In this document: positions 8,058 to 13,403 of the stretch, piece by piece | Position numbering within the stretch: position 1 is the stretch's first letter | How the letters are laid out: every line of letters starts with the position of its first letter | Assembly (NCBI GenBank): GCA_016763715.1 | Contig: JAESTG010000037.1 | Span: 1-13,403 of the forward strand | DNA from: Flavobacteriaceae bacterium | GTDB lineage: Bacteria > Bacteroidota > Bacteroidia > Flavobacteriales > Flavobacteriaceae | Length of the DNA stretch: 13,403 nucleotides | Reading direction: 5' to 3' | Made by a program: the position numbers and the translations under genes | The notes under the pieces: generated by a model | What the model saw: only the letters and a program-made list of their open reading frames with translations | What the model was told of the DNA's origin: nothing | Database searches by the model: none

Positions 8058-8738
8058 TTAAGAATTTTGTTTTATTTCTGAAATGACTTTATGAATACCT
8101 GTAGTTGCCTTTTCAGCAAATACCGTGATTTTTTCCGAAGAAGAAATCGAAGGGTTGGGGTCTACAAAATATACCTGCGAATGAGCTGGCGCATACTGAA
8201 TTAAACCCGCTGCTGGATACACTTGCATAGAGGTTCCTACAATAATAATCACATCCGATTTTTCCACCAATTGTATGGCTACATCCATCATGGGGACAGC
8301 TTCACCAAACCAAACAATATGCGGACGTAACTGCGAATTATGCTCACATAAATCACCCAAGTTGAGGTCGGTATTCCAATCCATTATTAGGTCTTCTTGA
8401 GAGCTACTGCGCACTTTTAACAATTCCCCATGTAAATGCACCACTCGAGTACTTCCTGCTCGTTCATGTAAGTCGTCTACGTTTTGTGTGATGATTACCA
8501 CTTCGTGGTCCTGCTCTAGTTTTGCCAACGCATTGTGAGCCGCGTTGGGTTGTACTTCCAATAATTGCCTGCGTCTTTGATTGTAAAATTCTAGGACTAA
8601 TTCGGGGTTACTAGCAAATCCTTCGGGGGTGGCCACTTGCATGACATCATGACCTTCCCACAAACCATTACTGTCTCTAAAGGTATTTAGACCACTTTCT
8701 GCGCTTATTCCAGCTCCACTGAGAACGGCTATTTTCAT
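8058..8738 (-). CDS. cobB: Sir2-family NAD-dependent protein deacylase, CobB/SIRT5 type
   Basis: This 226-residue sirtuin removes acyl groups from lysine side chains using NAD+, giving nicotinamide and O-acyl-ADP-ribose. The NAD-binding motif GAGISAESGLNTFR is at 8-21, TQNVDDLHERAG at 84-95, and HLHGELLKVR at 101-110 with the catalytic histidine at 103. PHIVWFGE (139-146) and VGTSMQVYPAAG (167-178) complete the Rossmann core. FYNQRR contains the Y52-x-x-R55 pair that marks class III sirtuins such as SIRT5 and E. coli CobB, which prefer succinyl and other acidic acyl groups. The small zinc domain is odd: E. coli CobB has cysteines just after LLKVR and again before LRP, but here the first segment is SSSQED and only one cysteine (C131) remains. 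It probably shares a transcript with the 194-aa protein one base downstream. The start ATG is at the family's minimal N-terminus. Confidence 0.93.
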   Translation of the reverse strand: MKIAVLSGAGISAESGLNTFRDSNGLWEGHDVMQVATPEGFASNPELVLEFYNQRRRQLLEVQPNAAHNALAKLEQDHEVVIITQNVDDLHERAGSTRVVHLHGELLKVRSSSQEDLIMDWNTDLNLGDLCEHNSQLRPHIVWFGEAVPMMDVAIQLVEKSDVIIIVGTSMQVYPAAGLIQYAPAHSQVYFVDPNPSISSSEKITVFAEKATTGIHKVISEIKQNS

Positions 8739-8765
8739 GAAAAGTTTGAATTGATTATTGGGATA

Positions 8766-8773
8766 CTAAGATA
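8766..8773 (-). promoter_or_regulatory. Weak -7-like element for the sirtuin operon
   Basis: On the minus strand, TATCTTAG runs from 8773 to 8766, one mismatch from TAnnTTTG and 27 bases before the sirtuin ATG. No TTG -33 box is seen at the proper distance. The same octamer occurs on the plus strand before trmH. Confidence 0.22.
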
Positions 8774-8850
8774 TTTAAAAAAGCCGATTAATAGGAATAG
8801 AATTACCTTTTGCAGTCAGTGAGAGTTTTCAAAGAGTTCTTTATTTAACG

Positions 8851-8885
8851 TTGCAATCAAATTCTCCCAAATATTTTTATCTTAG
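8851..8885 (+). promoter_or_regulatory. Weak candidate promoter for trmH
   Basis: TTG at 8851-8853 and TATCTTAG at 8878-8885 (one mismatch from TAnnTTTG) are 24 bases apart, slightly wider than usual. Transcription would start about ten bases before the TTG start codon at 8902, making the mRNA almost leaderless. Confidence 0.25.
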
Positions 8886-8901
8886 CTGAAAAGCAAACCA
8901 T

Positions 8902-9558
8902 TTGGACCTCAAACTTCTCGAACATTTAAAATCATTCCTCACCGAAAGACGCCGAACTCTTTTTCAGAAAGTATTATCGGAGCGTACCCGTCATTTTACC
9001 GTAGTGACCGAAGACGTGTACCAAATGCACAATACCAGTGCGGTGATGCGTAGTTGCGATGTATTTGGAATACAGGATTTGCACGTGGTGGAAGAACGTT
9101 TGGGCAAGAAAATGGATCGTGAGATTGCGATGGGTGCCCAAAAGTGGGTAAATTTGTACCGATACCCCAAAATAGATGACTGCATCTCTCAATTGAAAAA
9201 TGACGGCTATCAAATTATTGCTACCACACCACATAATGATTCACAATTATTGGCAGACTTTGATATCACTCAAAAATCGGCTTTTTTCTTCGGAAGAGAG
9301 ACCGAAGGGGTGAGTGATACGGTAATGCAAGCAGCAGATGGGTTTTTGAAAATCCCCATGTACGGCTTTACGGAGAGCTTGAATATTTCGGTATCTGCCG
9401 CTATTATTCTTCAGCAAGTAGTGGGCAAAATGAAATGTAGTGATGTGGTTTGGCAACTTTCAGAAGAAGAAAAACAAGTGATTGAATTGGACTGGACAAA
9501 AAAAACTATTAAAAGTGCAGCCAAAATTGTAAAGCGTTATTACGAGGATCACGAGTAA
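8902..9558 (+). CDS. trmH: TrmH-type tRNA (guanosine-2'-O-)methyltransferase, SpoU family
   Basis: This 218-residue SPOUT-class RNA methyltransferase most likely transfers methyl from S-adenosylmethionine to the 2'-OH of a guanosine in the tRNA D-loop (Gm18). All three SpoU motifs are present. Motif 1 is HNTSAVMRSCDVFG (43-56), with the catalytic-type arginine at 50. Motif 2 is FFFGRETEGVS (128-138). Motif 3 is IPMYGFTESLNISVSAAI (151-168), forming the trefoil-knot SAM site. A short basic N-terminal extension and a C-terminal helix (DWTKKTIKSAAKIVKRYY) match the TrmH subgroup rather than RlmB, which has an added L30e-like domain. The start must be TTG: an in-frame TGA lies at 8887-8889 and no ATG or GTG lies between it and the conserved N-terminus. 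The sequence from TTG (MDLKLLEHLKSFLTE) looks like the family's normal start. The exact target base cannot be proven from sequence. Confidence 0.9.
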   Translation: MDLKLLEHLKSFLTERRRTLFQKVLSERTRHFTVVTEDVYQMHNTSAVMRSCDVFGIQDLHVVEERLGKKMDREIAMGAQKWVNLYRYPKIDDCISQLKNDGYQIIATTPHNDSQLLADFDITQKSAFFFGRETEGVSDTVMQAADGFLKIPMYGFTESLNISVSAAIILQQVVGKMKCSDVVWQLSEEEKQVIELDWTKKTIKSAAKIVKRYYEDHE

Positions 9559-9567
9559 ATGGTTAGT

Positions 9568-9598
9568 TTGCGTTCTCTACTTGAGTTTGATATTTTTG
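9568..9598 (+). promoter_or_regulatory. Bacteroidota-type promoter of rdgB
   Basis: TTTG ending at 9570 supplies the -33 TTG (9568-9570). Twenty bases later TATTTTTG (9591-9598) is a perfect TAnnTTTG -7 element. Both boxes and their spacing fit the group's consensus, the best match in the window. The predicted start is near 9605, about 25 bases before the rdgB ATG. Confidence 0.6.
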
Positions 9599-9629
9599 CA
9601 AATCATAAATCCCATACCGTACACCTCAA

Positions 9630-10202
9630 ATGAAACTTGTCTTTGCTACTCATAATTCCAATAAACTCAAAGAAGTAAAAGCTTTGATGCCATCACATAT
9701 TGAATTGCTAAGTCTCACTGATATCAATTGTCATGATGAGATTCCAGAAACTGCTTCTACCATTGAGGGTAATGCCAAACTTAAGGCTGATTATGTACGT
9801 AAAAACTACGGACTCAATTGTTTTGCCGATGATACTGGTTTGGAGGTGACCGCACTTAATGGTGAGCCAGGCGTATATAGTGCACGTTATGCGGGTTCAG
9901 AAAATAATGCAGAAGCCAATATGGCGAAACTACTTGAAAATTTGGAAGATAAAGAAGACCGATCTGCTCATTTTAAAACGGTAATAGCTCTTTCTTTGGA
10001 TACTTCGGAAGTGTTCTTTACGGGTATTTGCGAGGGTGAAATTATCGAACAAGCACGAGGTGAAAAGGGTTTTGGTTACGACCCCATCTTTCAGCCCAAT
10101 GGCTATGACGAAACCTTTGCCGAAATTTCTTCCGAAGAAAAAGGAAAGATTAGCCACCGTGGAAAGGCCATTCGAGCTTTGGTGGCATATTTGAATAAAT
10201 AG
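9630..10202 (+). CDS. rdgB: XTP/dITP diphosphatase (non-canonical purine NTP pyrophosphatase)
   Basis: This 190-residue HAM1/RdgB-family house-cleaning enzyme hydrolyses ITP, dITP and XTP to the monophosphate and pyrophosphate, keeping deaminated purines out of DNA and RNA. The N-terminal [12 protein letters not shown] (5-16) holds the conserved T/S-x-N-x-x-K nucleotide-binding motif. FADDTGLEV (65-73) carries the metal and catalytic aspartates at 67-68. GVYSARYAG (81-89), KGFGYDPIF (146-154) and KISHRGKA (173-180) are the remaining family blocks in the expected order. Length is standard. The ATG at 9630 begins directly at the first conserved strand. It follows trmH on the same strand with a 71-base gap containing a well-matched promoter, so it is probably expressed separately. 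No terminator-like hairpin is obvious in the 180 bases after it. Confidence 0.96.
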   Translation: MKLVFATHNSNKLKEVKALMPSHIELLSLTDINCHDEIPETASTIEGNAKLKADYVRKNYGLNCFADDTGLEVTALNGEPGVYSARYAGSENNAEANMAKLLENLEDKEDRSAHFKTVIALSLDTSEVFFTGICEGEIIEQARGEKGFGYDPIFQPNGYDETFAEISSEEKGKISHRGKAIRALVAYLNK

Positions 10203-10382
10203 ATTTCTTCTTTCTGTCTACTAAATCTCGAATGAGTTTGAAAGGCTCCTAATATTTTATATATTTACTCGTCTCCCCGATATTATAGCAATAATTCCAG
10301 ACGTCTTTGAGTGAAGTAACTTGTTGATTTTAAATAAATTAGTTATACTAAACACTTTGACTTTCTATCAAATCCAATATAA

Positions 10383-10727
10383 ATGAAATTTAAAAATTTG
10401 ACAATTACCAATTTCCGAGCAATTGAATTAGTTAAAATGGAGGACTTAGGCGATTTAGTATTAATTGCTGGACAAAATGGAGTAGGCAAATCTTGCATAT
10501 TTGATTGTATTAGGTTGTTGAAGTCCTCTTATGGTGGATATAGTGATAATGAAATTCAAAGTTGGTATAATGAATTTCTACTCAGAAATGGTAACGAATA
10601 TAATATTGATAAGATATTAAGGGATAAGGACTTACCAATTACTATTTCAGCGACTCTATTACTATCAGACGGAGAAATTATCTATTTAAAAAAAAATGGT
10701 AAAAGAATAATAGAAAAACTATTTTGA
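10383..10727 (+). CDS. N-terminal fragment of the AAA/ABC ATPase (Walker A part)
   Basis: This 114-residue open frame begins MKFKNLTITNFRAIE, the standard opening of RecF/OLD-like AAA_15/AAA_21 ATPases, and includes Walker A GQNGVGKS at 30-37. It ends at TGA 10725-10727, within the region that should lead into the rest of the ATPase domain. It lacks the signature motif, Walker B and H-loop, so on its own it cannot form a working ATPase site. An A9 run at 10688-10696 lies 28 bases before the stop, but shifting frame there meets a stop within a few codons in either direction, so slippage does not rescue it. It is the 5' part of the interrupted gene. Confidence 0.6.
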   Translation: MKFKNLTITNFRAIELVKMEDLGDLVLIAGQNGVGKSCIFDCIRLLKSSYGGYSDNEIQSWYNEFLLRNGNEYNIDKILRDKDLPITISATLLLSDGEIIYLKKNGKRIIEKLF

Positions 10728-10799
10728 AAGACCTATACGAGAAACCCTAGTCATGATCCAATAGACGAAATACCTAGCTCTTTAGCATCAGATCAAAGA

Positions 10800-12467
10800 A
10801 TGTACAGAGAAAAAGTCGCTAGTAAAACAGATATATACATGAAACAATTTGATGAGTTGATTGATAAAAATGAACATCATGCATCAATTAGCGTATTGCC
10901 AAATAATGAGTTTGAGATTGAAGAAAATATAATTCTAGAAGTTATATTTAGTACGTTTGACCCAAAGGAATTAGGTATAATTGATTATCACGGTGCTCAT
11001 AGAAATTATCAAAAAGAAAATATCCAAAATTTGAATTTAAAATTTGACGATGAAAATAGTCAATATCAAAGTCACGCACTTTATAATTATGCAAGCAAAT
11101 ATAACAACGTTAAAACTGAACTAGCTTCTAGCTATGTGAAGGCATTGATTTCTAGAGAGAGTGGTGTAAGTATAGAAGAACCAATTTCGAATTTGAATAA
11201 TTCATTAATCTCATTATTTGAGAATTTTTTTCCTGGCAAAAAATTTCAAGGAATGATACCAACTAGTGATGGTAAACTAGAGTTTCCTGTAAAATTGAGG
11301 ACGGGAGAAACACATGATATTTCAGAGCTTAGTTCTGGTGAAAAGGAAGTGTTATTTGCATATTTGAGGCTGAGAAATCAAGCCTTGAAAAATTCAGTGA
11401 TATTAATTGATGAGCCTGAACTTCATCTCAACCCAAAATTCGCTAAGCAACTCCCTAGGTTTTATCATGATACTATTGGTAAGGAGTTTGATAATCAAGT
11501 TTGGTTAGTGACGCATTCTGATGCTATACTTAAGGAAGTCGCTGGAAATAAAGATTATAGTATTTATCATATGTCAGAGTCATCCAATGATGGGGAAAAT
11601 CAGTTACGGAAAATATCATTGAAAACTGAAGCCGAATCGGCACTAATTGACTTAATTGGTGAATTTTCATTATATGATAAAAATAACAAGATTATCATTT
11701 TTGAAGGCCAAAATTCAGAGTTTGATAAAAAGATGACTAACACATTGTTTCCAGAACTTGAGAATAGTGTTAATTCGATTTCAGCAGGAAGCAAATCCAA
11801 TGTGACCAAAGTACAAGAAGTTTTACAGAGAGCATTTAATCAAGGTATAATTACAAAAGAATTTGTATCAATTGTTGATCGAGATTCAGATTCCAAAAAA
11901 AACTATAATAATTCAAATCAATATTATTGGGATGTTTACCATATTGAAAACTATTTAATTCATGAGAAGTATATTTTACAAGTTTTAATGGATATAGGCC
12001 TAAATTCTCCGAAACTTCAAACTGAGATTGAGGTGTTATCTTCTTTAAAAGTGTGTGCAGAAAAGGTAATAGATTTTCATCTTCAATATGAACTAAACTC
12101 CTTTGTAAAGAAAGAAGTCTATACATGTTTATCATTTAGTCCGAAAGGCAGTGATAGCTATGCGGCTGGTTTTCATAAATCATTTGAATCAAGTCTTGCT
12201 CGATTAGTTGATAAAGGCAACAATCATTTAAGTTTTGATCAATTAAAGAATCAGGAGAGAATAATTCGAAATAAGTTAAAGGAGTCTTTGGAATCTGATA
12301 AATGGAACGAAGATTTTAATGGAAGAATGGTATTAAAGAGATTCGTTTCAGACCATTGTAAAGGAATTGATTACGAAACATTTAGAAATTTGATTATCGC
12401 CAAAATGAATGAATATAATTATCAGCCTGCTGGGATGAGAAATGTAATAGATAAAATTATTAGATAA
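10800..12467 (+). CDS. C-terminal fragment: ATPase signature/Walker B plus TOPRIM/DUF4435 domain
   Basis: This 555-residue open frame starts at the first ATG after the TGA (10800), in the same frame as the preceding fragment. It carries the ABC signature LSSGE (177-181), Walker B ILIDEPELHL (201-210), H-loop histidine 239, the TOPRIM-type glutamate 302 (FEGQNSEFD) and aspartates 360, 362 and 364 (VDRDSD). A helical C-terminal segment follows. Without Walker A it should not bind ATP normally, though the TOPRIM half is intact and could in principle still be made. No ribosome-binding site is evident near 10800. The A/T-leaning codon use differs from the helicase gene that follows. Confidence 0.65.
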   Translation: MYREKVASKTDIYMKQFDELIDKNEHHASISVLPNNEFEIEENIILEVIFSTFDPKELGIIDYHGAHRNYQKENIQNLNLKFDDENSQYQSHALYNYASKYNNVKTELASSYVKALISRESGVSIEEPISNLNNSLISLFENFFPGKKFQGMIPTSDGKLEFPVKLRTGETHDISELSSGEKEVLFAYLRLRNQALKNSVILIDEPELHLNPKFAKQLPRFYHDTIGKEFDNQVWLVTHSDAILKEVAGNKDYSIYHMSESSNDGENQLRKISLKTEAESALIDLIGEFSLYDKNNKIIIFEGQNSEFDKKMTNTLFPELENSVNSISAGSKSNVTKVQEVLQRAFNQGIITKEFVSIVDRDSDSKKNYNNSNQYYWDVYHIENYLIHEKYILQVLMDIGLNSPKLQTEIEVLSSLKVCAEKVIDFHLQYELNSFVKKEVYTCLSFSPKGSDSYAAGFHKSFESSLARLVDKGNNHLSFDQLKNQERIIRNKLKESLESDKWNEDFNGRMVLKRFVSDHCKGIDYETFRNLIIAKMNEYNYQPAGMRNVIDKIIR

Positions 12468-12492
12468 TTGTACTTATCTACAATTGATTTTG
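12466..12492 (+). terminator. Weak candidate terminator after the ATPase-TOPRIM gene
   Basis: AATTGTA (12466-12472) and TACAATT (12479-12485) form a perfect 7-pair AT-rich stem around CTTATC, followed closely by TTTT at 12488-12491. It overlaps the end of the stop codon. The low GC content makes it weak. Confidence 0.3.
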
Positions 12493-12535
12493 AGAGTAAT
12501 GAGAACTGGAGTTTATTCATAATATACAATAAAAA

Positions 12536-12565
12536 TTAATAGTTCAAAAATAAACACTACCTTTG
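12536..12565 (+). promoter_or_regulatory. Promoter of the DEAD-box helicase gene
   Basis: TACCTTTG at 12558-12565 is a perfect TAnnTTTG -7 element. Nineteen bases upstream is TTA (12536-12538), one mismatch from the TTG -33 box. The predicted transcription start is near 12572, giving a leader of about 90 bases. Confidence 0.5.
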
Positions 12566-12572
12566 CCGCAAA

Positions 12573-12589
12573 TTCCTCAGGGTGAGGAA
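12573..12589 (+). promoter_or_regulatory. 5'-terminal hairpin in the helicase mRNA leader
   Basis: TTCCTCA (12573-12579) and TGAGGAA (12583-12589) pair perfectly over seven bases around a GGG loop. The hairpin starts at the predicted transcript 5' end and is not followed by a T-run, so it is not a terminator. It could stabilise the mRNA or be part of a regulated leader such as those of cold-induced helicase genes. The remaining leader (12590-12662) has no Shine-Dalgarno site and no structure I can assign with confidence. Confidence 0.45.
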
Positions 12590-12662
12590 GTGTTGTAGAA
12601 AGACAGTTGGGTTTTATAGTCGTCGTCTTCTAGTTAGCACGATAATTATTTAAATACATACA

Positions 12663-13403
12663 ATGTCAAAATTTCAGCAATTGGGCTTGGAAGATAATCT
12701 TCTACGAGCCATTACCGACCTAGGTTTCGAAACACCAAGTGAGGTTCAAGAAAAAGCAATCCCTATTCTTTTAGAACGAGATACCGATTTGGTGTCCCTA
12801 GCACAAACTGGAACTGGTAAAACAGCAGCCTTCGGTTTTCCCATGCTTCAGAAAATTAACGCCGAGAGTAGAACTACACAAGGGTTAATCTTATCTCCAA
12901 CTCGTGAGTTGTGCATGCAAATTGCCAACGAAATGAAAAACTACGGCAAGTACGTCAAAGGACTTAATGTAGTGGCCATTTATGGTGGCGCAAGCATTCA
13001 GGATCAGGCAAAACAAATTAAGAGAGGAGCGCAAATTATTGTAGCTACACCAGGCCGAATGAAAGATATGATTGGTCGTGGCATGATCGATATTTCCAAA
13101 ATTGAATACTGTGTGCTCGATGAGGCAGATGAGATGCTCAACATGGGATTCTATGAAGACATCACAGAAATATTGTCTCATTCACCTAAAGACAAAAGTA
13201 CTTGGTTGTTTAGCGCAACCATGCCGAAGGAAGTTTCTGCCATTGCACAACGGTTTATGCACGATCCAGTGGAAGTAACTGTAGGAGCAAAAAATACCAG
13301 TACGGAGAATGTTTCTCACGAGTATTACTTAGTGAATGCAAGGGATCGTTACCAATCTTTAAAACGTTTGGCCGATACCAATCCAAATATTTTTTCAGTT
13401 ATA
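12663..13403 (+). CDS. DEAD-box ATP-dependent RNA helicase (5' part, runs off the window)
   Basis: The first 247 codons of a DEAD-box RNA helicase are present and the frame is open to the window end. The enzyme unwinds short RNA duplexes with ATP, typically in ribosome assembly, RNA decay or cold adaptation. Motifs appear in order: the Q-motif (LGFETPSEVQEKAIP, 20-34), Walker A AQTGTGKT (47-54), PTREL (79-83), GG (108-109), TPGR (129-132), DEAD (153-156) and SAT (184-186). RecA domain 1 is thus complete, and domain 2 begins near VSHEYYLV (217-224). The ATG at 12663 starts MSKFQQLGLEDNLL, the usual beginning of flavobacterial members. It is preceded by a clear -7 element and a structured leader of about 90 bases. 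The C-terminal domain and any RNA-binding tail lie outside the window, so the subtype (CsdA/DeaD-like, RhlE-like or other) cannot be assigned. Confidence 0.95.
   Translation, partial: MSKFQQLGLEDNLLRAITDLGFETPSEVQEKAIPILLERDTDLVSLAQTGTGKTAAFGFPMLQKINAESRTTQGLILSPTRELCMQIANEMKNYGKYVKGLNVVAIYGGASIQDQAKQIKRGAQIIVATPGRMKDMIGRGMIDISKIEYCVLDEADEMLNMGFYEDITEILSHSPKDKSTWLFSATMPKEVSAIAQRFMHDPVEVTVGAKNTSTENVSHEYYLVNARDRYQSLKRLADTNPNIFSVI

Larger units (their letters stand above)
10383..12467 (+). pseudogene. ABC-type ATPase fused to TOPRIM/DUF4435 domain, interrupted by an in-frame TGA; OLD- or fused-PARIS-like
   Basis: Read through one TGA (residue 115), this frame encodes a 694-residue protein. Residues 1-115 carry the N-terminal ATPase lobe with Walker A GQNGVGKS (30-37). 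About 300-400 carry the rest of the ABC-type site: signature ELSSGEKE (315-322), Walker B VILIDEPELHLNP (339-351) and the H-loop VTHSD (376-380). From about 434 a TOPRIM-type domain follows: IIIFEG with its glutamate (441), IVDRDSD with aspartates at 499, 501 and 503, then YHIENYL, a pattern typical of DUF4435. ATPase plus TOPRIM is the layout of OLD nucleases. ATPase plus DUF4435 is the pairing in the anti-phage system PARIS (AriA and AriB), which also occurs as a single fused chain. The bases between the two open parts continue in the same frame (DPIDEIPSSLASDQR), which supports one original gene. It is AT-richer than its housekeeping neighbours, as for transferred defence genes. Whether the TGA is real, an error or read through is unknown. 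Confidence 0.72.

Noticed and set aside
12891..13181. Open frame of 96 codons on the - strand inside the helicase gene
   Set aside because: It lies opposite conserved DEAD-box motifs and has no promoter or recognisable product.

Overview
The window looks like chromosomal DNA of a marine-type flavobacterium (Bacteroidota, probably Flavobacteriaceae). The reasons are AT-rich coding sequence, almost no Shine-Dalgarno sites, several matches to the Bacteroidota promoter -7 element TAnnTTTG, an isolated TonB-dependent receptor, DUF4252 proteins, and close family resemblance of the purB, trmH and DEAD-box products to flavobacterial versions. No RNA gene, insertion sequence or CRISPR array was seen. 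No intergenic gap exceeds about 250 bases.

Layout. (1) 138-3640 is an envelope region: a BtuB-like TonB-dependent receptor on + converges with an S41-family (C-terminal processing peptidase-like) lipoprotein on -. (2) 3891-5960 is a tight + strand operon: an ECF-type sigma factor, an overlapping single-span membrane protein in the anti-sigma position, then two DUF4252 proteins (one secreted, one lipoprotein). It ends at a strong hairpin (5981-6016) that can also terminate the converging purB. (3) 8738-6035 on - holds a CobB/SIRT5-type sirtuin, a helical protein of about 194 aa coupled to it by a one-base gap, and purB, which seems to have its own promoter. (4) 8902-10202 on + holds a TrmH-type 2'-O-methyltransferase with a forced TTG start, then rdgB behind the best promoter match in the window. 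(5) 10383-12467 is a visibly AT-richer accessory gene: an ABC-type ATPase fused to a TOPRIM/DUF4435 nuclease-like domain, broken by one in-frame TGA. Its architecture resembles OLD-like or fused PARIS (AriA-AriB) anti-phage proteins. (6) 12663 to the window end is the 5' part of a DEAD-box RNA helicase gene, with a leader of about 90 nt that opens with a perfect hairpin.

How they work together. The sigma, putative anti-sigma and DUF4252 genes probably form one envelope-linked regulatory unit. The sirtuin and its partner are probably co-transcribed. Most of the rest is housekeeping (purine synthesis, tRNA modification, nucleotide pool cleaning, RNA remodelling). The clearest accessory element is the broken ATPase-TOPRIM gene between rdgB and the helicase. 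I see no convincing wholly new multi-gene system. The best candidates for a second look are that broken defence-like gene, the DUF4252 operon, the sirtuin with an eroded zinc site, and the helicase leader.
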